Source: Amycolatopsis circi (GTDB lineage: Bacteria > Actinomycetota > Actinomycetes > Mycobacteriales > Pseudonocardiaceae). Taken from it: a stretch of 64,000 bases of DNA. The first letter of the stretch is position 1. Every line of letters starts with the position of its first letter. Location: positions 1 to 64,000 of the forward strand of contig NZ_PQIA01000021.1 in NCBI RefSeq assembly GCF_003385235.1, read 5' to 3'. Below, one piece after another: positions 54,022-63,052 of this stretch. The notes beneath the pieces were generated by a model. The model made no database searches. It was not told the DNA's origin and saw nothing but the letters and a program-made list of their open reading frames with translations. Made by a program: the position numbers and the translations under genes.

Positions 54022-55563
54022 CTAGACGGATTCGCGCAGATACTGATCTCGCAGCACGCGTTTGACCAGTTTCCCGGTCTCGGTGCGCGGCAGCTCGGCG
54101 ACGAAGTCGATCACCTTGGGCGCTTTGTACCGCGCGATCCGCGCGCGGACGTACTCGTGCAGTTCGGCGGACAGCTCGTCGCTCGGCTCCACGCCGGGCG
54201 GCAGCTGGACCACCGCCCGCACCGCCTCCCCCATCTCGGGGTCCGGCACGCCGATGACCGCGACGTCGTACACCTTCGGATGCAGGGTCAGACAGTTCTC
54301 GATTTCCTGCGGGTAGATGTTCACGCCGCCGGAAATGATCGTGAACGCCTTCCGGTCGGTGAGGTACACGTAGCCGTCCTTGTCGACATGGCCGATGTCG
54401 CCGGTGGTCGACCAGTTCGGATGCTCGGGATGCTGCGCCGAACGGGTCTTCTCGGGATCCTTGTGGTACTCGAACGGCGGCGCGTCCCGTTCGAAGTAGA
54501 CGATGCCGTCCTCGCCGGTCGGGAGCAGCCGTCCTTCGTCGTCGCAGACCCGCGGAATGCCCAGACCGGCTTTGCCCACCGACCCGGGCTTGCGCAGCCA
54601 TTCGGCGCTGTCGATGAAGGTGATTCCGTTGCCCTCGGTCGAGGAGTAGTACTCGTGCAGGATTGGGCCCCACCACTCGATCATCGCCTGTTTCACCTCG
54701 ACCGGGCAGGGGGCGGCCGCGTGGACGGCCACGCGCAGGCTGGAGACGTCGAATCCGCAACGCACATTGTCGTCGAGTTTGAGCAGTCGGACGAACATCG
54801 TCGGCACCCACTGGCTGTGCGTGACCCGCGCTTGCTCGATCCGTTCGAGTGCCTTCACCGGGTCGAACTTCGCCATCACGTGCACGGTGCCGCCGAGCGC
54901 CTGCACGACGCCGCCGAACCGCAGCGGTGCCGCGTGATACAGCGGGGCCGGTGAGAGGTAGACAGTGTCGGCATCGAAACCGTATTTGGCACCGAAGACA
55001 GCGGTGTAGGAGTCGCCGGGCTCGTCGACCTGCCGATCGGGCAGCGGAGGTTTGATTCCCTTGGGGCGGCCGGTGGTTCCCGAGGAGTAGAGCATGTCCG
55101 CGCCGCGCGGCTGGTCCGGCAGCGGATCAGTCGGTTGTGCGGCGAGCGCGCTCTCGTAGTCGTCGTGTCCGGCGATCGGGCCGCCGAATGCCAGGCGCAG
55201 ACCGACTTCAGGAGTCAACGCGACTACAGATTCGGCGAGTTCGCGCTTGCCCGCCGATGCGACGACGGCTTTCGCGTCGCAGTCGTCGATGATGTAGGCC
55301 GCTTCCTCTGCCGCCAAGTGGTGGTTGACCGCGGTGAGGTACAGGCCCGAACGCAGCGCTGCCCAATACGCCTCGAACACCTCGGGCTGATTGTCGCTCA
55401 GCACGGCGACTGTGTCTCCGCGCCGAAGCCCGGCGTCGCGGAGAACCCGTGCCAGCTGAGCGGAACGCGCCTCCAACTCGAGGTAGGTCAGCGTCCGGCC
55501 GGACTCGACCATGACGACGGCGGGCTTGCCCGGGTCGGTTTTCGCGTGCGTGCCTGGGTACAT
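54022..55563 (-). CDS. acyl-CoA synthetase (FadD-like AMP-binding enzyme)
   Basis: A 513-residue adenylate-forming enzyme. The phosphate loop is LYSSGTTGRPKG; YYSSTEGNGITF, STTGDIGHVDKDGYVYLTDR and the C-terminal Lys region PRTETGKLVKR (catalytic Lys) are intact. It activates a carboxylic acid as acyl-AMP then CoA ester. It is last in the mce/MMPL cluster and next to a P450/ADH/ALDH operon that could make such acids. ATG 55563 is preceded by AGGGA. Confidence 0.92.
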   Translation of the reverse strand: MYPGTHAKTDPGKPAVVMVESGRTLTYLELEARSAQLARVLRDAGLRRGDTVAVLSDNQPEVFEAYWAALRSGLYLTAVNHHLAAEEAAYIIDDCDAKAVVASAGKRELAESVVALTPEVGLRLAFGGPIAGHDDYESALAAQPTDPLPDQPRGADMLYSSGTTGRPKGIKPPLPDRQVDEPGDSYTAVFGAKYGFDADTVYLSPAPLYHAAPLRFGGVVQALGGTVHVMAKFDPVKALERIEQARVTHSQWVPTMFVRLLKLDDNVRCGFDVSSLRVAVHAAAPCPVEVKQAMIEWWGPILHEYYSSTEGNGITFIDSAEWLRKPGSVGKAGLGIPRVCDDEGRLLPTGEDGIVYFERDAPPFEYHKDPEKTRSAQHPEHPNWSTTGDIGHVDKDGYVYLTDRKAFTIISGGVNIYPQEIENCLTLHPKVYDVAVIGVPDPEMGEAVRAVVQLPPGVEPSDELSAELHEYVRARIARYKAPKVIDFVAELPRTETGKLVKRVLRDQYLRESV

Positions 55564-55583
55564 GATGGGTTCCCTGTCGGTGT

Positions 55584-55796
55584 TCAGAAGAAGAGGATCA
55601 GGTTCATCGCGACGAAGAGCGCGCCCGCGATCCGGCAGGCGGTCGCGCCCCTGCCGACGACCCGGGCGCGGCGAACCCGGTCCGCGACGGGCAGGTGCGC
55701 CGGGACGAACGCGGTCGCGTGCCGGGCGGCCCACTGTCCAAAGAGGACCAGCGCGACTCCGAGCAGCGTTTGGACGACGATCGCGGCGATTCTCAC
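55584..55796 (-). CDS. small two-helix membrane protein
   Basis: A 70-residue protein from a GTG at 55796 that overlaps the preceding stop by two bases (GTGA). Two helices: IAAIVVQTLLGVALVLFGQW and CRIAGALFVAMNLILFF. Function unknown; its place between an mce cluster and the acyl-CoA synthetase suggests a subunit or accessory role. The longer frame upstream is shadow. Confidence 0.65.
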   Translation of the reverse strand: MRIAAIVVQTLLGVALVLFGQWAARHATAFVPAHLPVADRVRRARVVGRGATACRIAGALFVAMNLILFF

Positions 55797-56926
55797 TTCG
55801 CGCCGATCGCCGGCGCGCCGGGCTGCCCGGGCGGCGGTCCGTCGGGATCCGCGGGCCGGTAGGAGTCGGCGTACTCGACCGAAGCGTCCTTGATCGCCGA
55901 AGCCAGCCAGGCGCGCCACTTGGCGAGCTGGCCCTCGGTTTGCAGCTGCTGCTTCAGCTTGTCCTTGACTTGATCGAACACTGCCGGCACCGGTGCCATC
56001 ACCTGCACGACCTTGCCGACGTTCCAGCCGTACTGGGTTTGCACCGGGCCGAACACAGCGTTCACCGGCGCTGCGAAGGCGGCATCGGCGTAAGGCTTGT
56101 CGAGCTGGTTCGCCGCGACTGCACCCAGCGATCCGCCGTTGTTCTTGGTGCTGGCGTCCAAGCTGCGCTGTGCCGCAACGGTTTCGAAGCCCGCGCCGTT
56201 TTTCAGGGCTGTGACGACCTGGTCCGCTTCGGCCTTCGAGCTGACGACGATGTTGCGGAGGTCGCGTCGTTCCGGGGTGCCCAGCGCGTCTTTCCGCTGC
56301 GGGAACGCCTTCTGGACGTCGGCGTCCGAGACGGCCGTCCCGGCTGAGACCTTTTCGAAGAGCTGGTTCACCGCGAGCTGCCGTTTGATTTCGTCCAGGA
56401 CGGCCTTTTCCGTCGTACCGACCGTGCCGAGCGCCTGCACGAACTTGTCGTGCGCGTCGTTGCCGTTGCCGTACTGCTGGCCGATGAAGCGGGCCAGCGT
56501 GTCCTGTGCGGTTTTGTCGGCGATGACGATGTCGCGGTCTGCCGCGGCCTTGTCGAGGATCATGCCGACGGCTGTCGACTTGGCTACGTCCTTGCGGAAG
56601 CCGTCAAGCTTCGCTGGGTCGGTCGGGGCCTGCACGCCGTAGAGGGCGCGCAGAGTGTCGGTTTTGCGGTCGAGCTGGTCCACGGTGACGTCTTGGTCGC
56701 CGAGCCGGAAGGCGACATTGTCCGGCAGCACCGTCGACCGGTACCAGGCGTATCCCCCGCCTGCCGCGACCAGCAGCACCGCTAGCGCCAGGACCCACAC
56801 CCGCCGCCACCACGGTCGTCGGGATCCGGGTTCGTCCACTTCGGACTCCACCTCGTCGGGCTCGACGCTGGCGTCGTCCACTTCGGCAGCTTCGGCAGTG
56901 CGCTCTTCTTCGGTTCGGGTACTCAT
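55793..56926 (-). CDS. PpiC/SurA-like membrane-anchored chaperone or isomerase
   Basis: A 377-residue protein. An acidic N-terminal region, one membrane helix (VWVLALAVLLVAAGGGYAW) and then a SurA-N-like helical domain (DQLDRKTDTLRALYGV to LAVNQLFEKVSAG). A parvulin-type domain follows (DLRNIVVSSKAEADQVVTALKNGAGF with GGSLGAVAANQLDKPYADAAFA). It should fold exported proteins, perhaps the MCE subunits. Its start overlaps the MMPL stop (TGATG). Parvulins are unusual inside mce clusters. Confidence 0.82.
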   Translation of the reverse strand: MSTRTEEERTAEAAEVDDASVEPDEVESEVDEPGSRRPWWRRVWVLALAVLLVAAGGGYAWYRSTVLPDNVAFRLGDQDVTVDQLDRKTDTLRALYGVQAPTDPAKLDGFRKDVAKSTAVGMILDKAAADRDIVIADKTAQDTLARFIGQQYGNGNDAHDKFVQALGTVGTTEKAVLDEIKRQLAVNQLFEKVSAGTAVSDADVQKAFPQRKDALGTPERRDLRNIVVSSKAEADQVVTALKNGAGFETVAAQRSLDASTKNNGGSLGAVAANQLDKPYADAAFAAPVNAVFGPVQTQYGWNVGKVVQVMAPVPAVFDQVKDKLKQQLQTEGQLAKWRAWLASAIKDASVEYADSYRPADPDGPPPGQPGAPAIGAK

Positions 56927-59166
56927 CAGCTCACTCCAACCAGTTCTTCGCTTTCCTTGCCGGACCGCCGCGGCTCCCGGCCGGTGTCGCGCGGGCTCGC
57001 GACGAGGACCACGAGCGATGCCGCGGCGAACGCGAGCACGACCGCGGCTGCGAGCAACGCGCCGAACTGCCGGATCACCGCGAGCCCCGAACACACCAGA
57101 ACCAGGTAGCCGGTCGCCGAAGTGGCGGCGGCGAGCAGGACGGACACGCGCAGACTCCGATAACCGCGCCGGGCCGCTTCGCTCAGCAGCACGGTGAATT
57201 CGCAGCCGACCGCCGCCGTCAGCGAGCCGAGTGCGACGGTGACCGGGCTCAGCGCGATTCCCGCGAGCCACAACGCCAGCAGACCGAGACCGGTCGCGAG
57301 GACTGCCGCGGCGAACGCGCGCACGGCGTCACCCCGGCGACGCAGCCCGATCAGCAGGACCAGCGACGCCGCCGCGATGCCGAGAACGTTGCCCACGACG
57401 CGCTCCGCCGAGACCATCTCCTCGCTGCGGACGGCCACCATCGACAGCCCGCTCAGGTCGACCTGGTAGCCCGGCGGGGCGGCCAGTTCTCCGCGAATGT
57501 CGTCGCGCAGGTCGCGGAGTGCCGCGAGATCGTCCATCCGGACGCCGAAGACGAGGGTCGCGACCTGGTGGTCCGGCCGGATCACGGCTCCGGTCAGATA
57601 CGGCGGCAGCAGCTTCAACGCGGCGTCGATCTGCGCGGTTGTTCCGGTGTCGCCCAGGAAAGACAGCAGGGTCGGCGGCGATACGACCGGGCGGAGCTGG
57701 TCTCCGTGCTCAGTAATCAGCCGTTCTTGTGCGTCGTGCATCCACCGCAGGGCGGCGGGCGAGGTGACGTCGGGGCCGGTGAGCACGACCGACAGCTCGC
57801 CGGACGAACCGATGACGTTCTCGACGTGCCGCGCGTCGTCGAGCGTCGATGCCCCTCCGGCCAATGCCTCGAAGTCCGTCTGCAACGGCAGGGCGGGCAG
57901 CGCCGCCCAGCCCAGCCCCGCCAGCACAACCGAGGCGGCCACGAGGCCAGCAGCCGCGCGCTTGCCGATCCGGCGACGCACCACGGTTCCAGGCGGTTCC
58001 TCCTCCGCCGACCGCGTGCGGCCGAGGGCTCCGAGCCCGGCGGAGATCAGCACGCCGACGGACAACGTGAGACCGAGGTCCCGGACGAACGGCAATGGCG
58101 ACAACATCAACGTCGCGAAGCTCGCCGCTGTCGCCGCGGCGACGACCAGCACGGTGCGAGGGCGGGCGTTGCGCGTGAAGTAGGTCGGGTAGTAGCTGCC
58201 GATTCCCAGCAGCACAGGGAGGAATGCGAGCACGCCAAGGGACAGCGGCTTGCCGATCCAGCCGAACGCGGCCAAGGTCGTCGCGATCGCCAAGAGTGTC
58301 GACCCGAGTGGAACGAGCCTGCGTCGCCGTCGCGTCCACGGTGCGAAGAAGAAGCAGGCACCGATCGCAGCGATCGCGATGCCGCCGAGCAACACGGCTT
58401 CTCCGGACACTTGATGGCTGACATCAGCGGCGAGAACCGGGACGCCGGAGATAGTGGTGCGCTTGGTGTCGATATTCGCTTCCGCCACCGCGTCGCGTAC
58501 TGACGCGACCAGCCGTTCCGCGGTCGCCGCATCGACCCCCTGGCGAGGACGGATCAGGATGGCCGTCGAGTTCTCCGACGGCACGACGAACCGCCACTGC
58601 GCGCGCGGCTGCGCGCCTTGCCCGAACACCACGGACTGGACGAACCTGCCGTTGCCCAAAGTCGGCAGCCCGGCCGGGAGACCGCGCACGATCAGCGATC
58701 CGTACCGGATGTCGAACGCCTTGACCGCGTCGTTCGCGGCAGCGGCGGCTTCGGCGTCGCTCTTGCCCTGCGCCTTCGCCGCGGCCGCGGCCTGCTGCCG
58801 TACTCCGTCGCGACGGCCGACGAGTTCGGTCAGGAAGTTCTGCACCTGCCCGGTGATCTGGTTCAGCGTCGTCCCGGGGCCGTAGACCGCGGCGACGTCC
58901 GGCAACGAGGACAGCTTGCCCTCCAGCCGCAGCAGCGAATAGATGTGCTGCGCGTCCAGCAGCTCGCGAGGTTGCTTTCCTTCCAGCAGAACCACAATCG
59001 GGTCCCCGCCGAACGACCGCGCAAGATCGTCGAGCTGGTCGACCGACGCGTCATGGGCGGGCAGGAACGAGTCCACCCCGGTCTCGACCCGGCTTTGCGC
59101 GAGGCCGCCGGCCAGGAAGGCGACCGCGGCGACGACGCCGAGTGCGACGAGGACGCGGCGGATCAT
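56926..59166 (-). CDS. MMPL/RND-type lipid transporter
   Basis: A 746-residue transporter. An N-terminal helix, then a periplasmic loop with TGVDSFLPAHDASVDQLDDL, and two blocks of membrane helices (about 230-360 and 590-720), as in MMPL proteins. The signature AAVGCEFTVLLSEAARRGYRS (an MMPL GxxxDY-type region, here with EF) is in the second block. RND/MMPL proteins use the proton gradient to move lipids. The gene overlaps both neighbours by one to four bases. Confidence 0.88.
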   Translation of the reverse strand: MIRRVLVALGVVAAVAFLAGGLAQSRVETGVDSFLPAHDASVDQLDDLARSFGGDPIVVLLEGKQPRELLDAQHIYSLLRLEGKLSSLPDVAAVYGPGTTLNQITGQVQNFLTELVGRRDGVRQQAAAAAKAQGKSDAEAAAAANDAVKAFDIRYGSLIVRGLPAGLPTLGNGRFVQSVVFGQGAQPRAQWRFVVPSENSTAILIRPRQGVDAATAERLVASVRDAVAEANIDTKRTTISGVPVLAADVSHQVSGEAVLLGGIAIAAIGACFFFAPWTRRRRRLVPLGSTLLAIATTLAAFGWIGKPLSLGVLAFLPVLLGIGSYYPTYFTRNARPRTVLVVAAATAASFATLMLSPLPFVRDLGLTLSVGVLISAGLGALGRTRSAEEEPPGTVVRRRIGKRAAAGLVAASVVLAGLGWAALPALPLQTDFEALAGGASTLDDARHVENVIGSSGELSVVLTGPDVTSPAALRWMHDAQERLITEHGDQLRPVVSPPTLLSFLGDTGTTAQIDAALKLLPPYLTGAVIRPDHQVATLVFGVRMDDLAALRDLRDDIRGELAAPPGYQVDLSGLSMVAVRSEEMVSAERVVGNVLGIAAASLVLLIGLRRRGDAVRAFAAAVLATGLGLLALWLAGIALSPVTVALGSLTAAVGCEFTVLLSEAARRGYRSLRVSVLLAAATSATGYLVLVCSGLAVIRQFGALLAAAVVLAFAAASLVVLVASPRDTGREPRRSGKESEELVGVS

Positions 59167-60461
59167 TTCGGCGGTTCCGGTTGCACGTGCGGGTACGGGT
59201 TGTTCGCCGGTCCGGGATTGGTCGCCGAGCCTGGCAGCGGATAGGCGTTGAACTTGTTGAGCGGCCCGATGTTCGTGTTCAGCGGGTTGCCCTTCAACGT
59301 CTGCTCGTTGTTGATCGAGAACACCCGGAACGCGCGGCCGTTGGCGTCCCCGGTGGCGAGCGTCTGCGCGAAGTTCGTGAAGAACGCCGCGAGATCATGA
59401 CCGTAGGGACGCAAGAACCCGAGCATCGGATTGAGGTCGGACAGGTCGACCTGCAGTGCCGGGACGAGGTTCCGCACGTCCTGGGCAACCGCCGGGACTC
59501 GTTGCAGCGTGGCCGGAGCCTGGGCGAGCACGCCGTTCAGCGAAGGCAGCAGTGCGCGCAGATCCGCGCTGGTCTGCGGCAGCTCCTTCAGCGCCGCCGA
59601 AAGATCGGGTGCGGCGATGTTGAGATTGGCCGCGACGGGAGAAAGCGCCCCGGAGACCTTGTTCAGGCTTCCGGTGGCGGTGCGCGCGGTGTCCATGAGG
59701 CCGGGCAGTTTCCGCAGCACGTCTTCCAACTGCTTGCTGTTCCCGGAGGTCGCGGACACGAGCTGGTTGGCGTTGTCGACCAGCTGGCCGATTTCGCCCT
59801 GCCGGGTGTCCAGCGCGGCGAGCAGCGTGGTGGTGGATCCCATCAGGTGCTTGAGGTCCTCCGACTGCCCGGCGAGAGCGTCCAAAGTGGTCTTGCCCTC
59901 GCGGCCGAGGTCGCCGAGTCCTTGCAGGGCTTGGGAAATACTCGCTTTGCCGTCTTTGGTGGCGGCCCCGAGCGACCGGACGCTGCTCGCGAGCGCGTTG
60001 CGGGTGCCGGGATCGAGACTGGCGAGGACGTCGTTCAGCTCGGTGGCGGGCTTGCCCGCGCTGTCCGGGAGGACGGTGCCGGAAGCCAATTCTTGGCCCC
60101 TGCCGTCGGTGATCTCGAGGAAGGTCTCGTTGATCAACGTCTTCGCCCGCACCTGGACCGTGGCTCCCTGGTGCAGCGGAGCGGATTTTTCCAGTTGCAG
60201 CACGACGTCCGCCTTGCCGCCCTGGACCGAGAGCTGGTCGACCTTCCCGACCTTGACGCCCGCGACCATCACGTCGGAGTCCTTCACCAGGTTCGACGCC
60301 TTGTCCAGGTGGAGCACGACCTGGTACCCCGGCTGGGACACCACCGGCAGCTTTCCGCCCGAGCTGACCCAGAGATAACCGAAGACGAGCGCGCAGACGA
60401 GAACGAACGCGAGCAGCATCACGAGCCGCAGGACCGGCAGCACGGCATGGGGGATTCGCAT
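59163..60461 (-). CDS. MCE/MlaD family protein (4th visible)
   Basis: A 432-residue exported protein. An N-terminal helix (VMLLAFVLVCALVFGYLWVS) precedes the MCE/MlaD domain (YQVVLHLDKASNLVKDSDVMVAGVKVGKV). A long helical tail with Leu/Asp-rich coils follows (LNDVLASLDPGTRNALASSV and the like), ending in a Pro-rich tip (NNPYPHVQPEPPK). MCE proteins form hexameric periplasmic tubes for lipid import. Its stop overlaps the MMPL start (ATGA). Confidence 0.9.
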   Translation of the reverse strand: MRIPHAVLPVLRLVMLLAFVLVCALVFGYLWVSSGGKLPVVSQPGYQVVLHLDKASNLVKDSDVMVAGVKVGKVDQLSVQGGKADVVLQLEKSAPLHQGATVQVRAKTLINETFLEITDGRGQELASGTVLPDSAGKPATELNDVLASLDPGTRNALASSVRSLGAATKDGKASISQALQGLGDLGREGKTTLDALAGQSEDLKHLMGSTTTLLAALDTRQGEIGQLVDNANQLVSATSGNSKQLEDVLRKLPGLMDTARTATGSLNKVSGALSPVAANLNIAAPDLSAALKELPQTSADLRALLPSLNGVLAQAPATLQRVPAVAQDVRNLVPALQVDLSDLNPMLGFLRPYGHDLAAFFTNFAQTLATGDANGRAFRVFSINNEQTLKGNPLNTNIGPLNKFNAYPLPGSATNPGPANNPYPHVQPEPPK

Positions 60462-60470
60462 GGCGGGCGC

Positions 60471-61727
60471 CTACTTCCCGGTCAGGCTCGGCAGCGTTTT
60501 GCCGAGGTCGAGGGGCAGGGTGGTCGGCGTGATCTCGAGCATTCCGCGCAGGATCCCGCCGTTGGCGTCGGCCATGCTCGTCATGGAGTGGGTGTTGACC
60601 ACGAACGCGCCGAGGTCGGGCAGGTACTTCACCAGCGCCGAGGTGACCGGATCGAGCCGCGACGTCGTGGCGCGCAGGTCGGGCAGCGCGACGTTGAGGT
60701 CGTGCACGTAGGGCCGCAGGTCGGCGACAACCGGCGCGGCCTTGTCCACCACCGGTTGCAGCCGGTCGACCGTGCCGCCCAGCCGGTCGACGGTGCTGGT
60801 GACCTTCTCCAGCGAGTCCGGCAGCGTGCCGGAGGCGTTCTTGAGGTTGTCCAGGGTCGGGTCCAGCTGGCCGCTGAGCGACTGGACGGCGTCCATCGCC
60901 TGCTTGAGCTGCCCGGTGAGGTCGGGCAGCTGACCGAGCGCGCTGTCCAGCGAAGTGTGCTTCTGCCCGAGCGTCGCCAGCGTGGTCTGCAGCGAATCGG
61001 CGAGCGCGCCAAGCCGTCCGCCGTCGTCGCCGACCGCCTGCGACACCTGCCGCAGACACGTGACGAGCTTCTGGATGTTGTCGCGCCGGGCGTCCAGCGC
61101 GGTCAGGACGGGCTGCAGTTTCCGCACGACCGCGTCGGCCGCGTTCACGCCCTCCGGCAGATGCTGGGGCGCGGCCGCCAGCGCCACGTCCGACTCCTGG
61201 AGCAGAGTCGTCAGCGCGGCCCGGCTGTTGTCGTCCAGGTGCCCGAGCACCTCGTCGATCTGGACCGGCCGCTGCGACGCGGAAAGCGGCAGCACCCCGC
61301 CGGCGGCGAGCTGCGGGCTCTGCGCGGTGCCGGGATTCAGCTCGACGTACATTTCGTTGAGCGGGCTCTTCGGCCGCAACACCACGGTGGCGTTGTCGTG
61401 GATCTTGTACTGCGGATCGACGGCGAGCTCCAGGCGTGCCTTGCCGTGGTCGTCCACGTCGACCGAAGCGATCTCCCCGGCCGGAACCCCGGCGATGCGC
61501 ACTTCCTGGCCGTGGTTCGGGCTGACGCCGGGGCTGGCCGCGAAGGTGGCGTAGAAGCGGAACTTGTCGTCCCACGGCAGGTTCACGCGCTGGTTGGTGA
61601 GGATGATCCCGCCGGAGACCCCGGCGAGGGCGATCAGCACCACCAGCACCAGAACGTTCCGCTTGAGCCCGGGTTCGGTCCGGACCCGCTCGAGTACGCG
61701 GCGGAACCGGGCGATGCGCGCGCTCAT
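60471..61727 (-). CDS. MCE/MlaD family protein (3rd visible)
   Basis: A 418-residue exported MCE protein. Signal-anchor VLVLVVLIALAGVSGGIIL, MCE domain ATFAASPGVSPNHGQEVRIAGVPAGEIASV, and a coiled tail with ALGQLPDLTGQLKQAM repeats. It begins ATG 61727, overlapping the previous stop (ATGA). The minus-strand frame that continues upstream is shadow in another gene. Confidence 0.9.
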   Translation of the reverse strand: MSARIARFRRVLERVRTEPGLKRNVLVLVVLIALAGVSGGIILTNQRVNLPWDDKFRFYATFAASPGVSPNHGQEVRIAGVPAGEIASVDVDDHGKARLELAVDPQYKIHDNATVVLRPKSPLNEMYVELNPGTAQSPQLAAGGVLPLSASQRPVQIDEVLGHLDDNSRAALTTLLQESDVALAAAPQHLPEGVNAADAVVRKLQPVLTALDARRDNIQKLVTCLRQVSQAVGDDGGRLGALADSLQTTLATLGQKHTSLDSALGQLPDLTGQLKQAMDAVQSLSGQLDPTLDNLKNASGTLPDSLEKVTSTVDRLGGTVDRLQPVVDKAAPVVADLRPYVHDLNVALPDLRATTSRLDPVTSALVKYLPDLGAFVVNTHSMTSMADANGGILRGMLEITPTTLPLDLGKTLPSLTGK

Positions 61728-63052
61728 CGCGCGCCTCCCTTCTGCAGTGGAATCCCGAGCTGGCCGGAAAGTCCGGTGAACATCTGCTCCAGGCTCAGCG
61801 GCAGCCCGCCGACGGTTCCGGCGCCGATGCCGGGCTGGAACGAGACCGCGGGGCCGTTGCGGTCGCTCATCGACGACGCGCGGGTCAGCGTGGCGAACAT
61901 GTAGGCCAGGTCCTGGAACATCGGTTTGTCCGAAGTGGACGCCGCGTAGGGCCCGCTGCCCCGGTAGGGCGAGAGGACGAACGACTTGACCGGTCCGTTG
62001 ACCCGGTCGAGCACCGGGCCCCGGACGTCGCCGAGCAGCGCGCTCGCCTGCTGGCTGGCCGGCACCAGGTCCTGGACCAGCGGCCGGGCGTCGGCGACCA
62101 GGTTCCGGAGGTTCCCGACCACCGGCCGGGCTTTGGCGAGGACCGGATCGGCGTGTTCCAGAGCGGTGTTCAGCGCGGTGACGACCGGCTGGGCTGGTTC
62201 TGCGGTGTCCTTCAGCTTGGCGAGGGTGGTGCGGAGCCGGTCGAGCCCGGCGCTGGTCGAGTCCAGCGAGGCGGGAAGCTGCCCGATCGCCGAGGAGAGG
62301 TCCCCGGCCCGGTTGCCGAGAACCGAGCTGGTGGTGTGGAGATCGCCGACGACCGCGTCGAGCTGGCCTTCCTTGTCGATGAGCTGCCGGGACGCCGACT
62401 CCAGTCCGGAAACCAGCTTCGTCAGGTCCGTCTGATCGGTGCCTACCGCGGCGTCGAGGACGTTCGCGGCCGGGCCGAGCGCGGCGGGAGCATCGGCGAC
62501 GAGCTGGTCGATCGCCTCCTTGCCGCCGTCGCGCAAGGTGGTGTCGAGGTTGGCGACATCGTGCTGCAGGCCCCGCAGAGCGGACGGCTGCAACGCCGCG
62601 GCGACCTTGTCGAGTTCGACGGGCAGTTTCGTCCGGGCGACGGGGATGTCCCCGCTCGGCTCGCCGGGCTTGCCGCCGGGCACGAGGTCGACGAAATAGT
62701 TGCCGCCGAGCAAGGTAGTCGGGCGGATGACCGCGCTCGGCTCGGTGCCGAGTTTCGCTTTGGTGCCGTCGTCGACCTTGACCTCGACCCGGGCTCCGCC
62801 CGCCGCGTTCCGCTCGACGCCGGTCACGACTCCCACCGGGACGAACGACACCTTCACCTGGCTCAGGTAAGGCACGAGCCTGCTGTCCGCGGAGAACGCG
62901 ATGCCGAACGTCTCGCCCGGCTTGAGCGTGGTGACGATCCGGTTCTTGTTGAACAGCGCGGTACCCGCGAGCAACGCGACCACCAAGAACAGGATGCCGA
63001 GCCGCAGCGGGGTCAGCCGCGAACGGCGCGGTTTGGTCGTTGTGGCGGTCAT
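61724..63052 (-). CDS. MCE/MlaD family protein (2nd visible)
   Basis: A 442-residue MCE protein with helix LRLGILFLVVALLAGTALFN, MCE domain FGIAFSADSRLVPYLSQVKVSFVPVGVVTGV and LLGGNYFVDLVPGG, then the long coiled tail. The tail ends SLEQMFTGLSGQLGIPLQKGGAR. It overlaps both neighbours by ATGA. Confidence 0.9.
   Translation of the reverse strand: MTATTTKPRRSRLTPLRLGILFLVVALLAGTALFNKNRIVTTLKPGETFGIAFSADSRLVPYLSQVKVSFVPVGVVTGVERNAAGGARVEVKVDDGTKAKLGTEPSAVIRPTTLLGGNYFVDLVPGGKPGEPSGDIPVARTKLPVELDKVAAALQPSALRGLQHDVANLDTTLRDGGKEAIDQLVADAPAALGPAANVLDAAVGTDQTDLTKLVSGLESASRQLIDKEGQLDAVVGDLHTTSSVLGNRAGDLSSAIGQLPASLDSTSAGLDRLRTTLAKLKDTAEPAQPVVTALNTALEHADPVLAKARPVVGNLRNLVADARPLVQDLVPASQQASALLGDVRGPVLDRVNGPVKSFVLSPYRGSGPYAASTSDKPMFQDLAYMFATLTRASSMSDRNGPAVSFQPGIGAGTVGGLPLSLEQMFTGLSGQLGIPLQKGGAR

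Noticed and set aside
59142-61904. 920-codon plus-strand frame across the mce genes
   Set aside because: Antisense shadow of three intact overlapping MCE genes.
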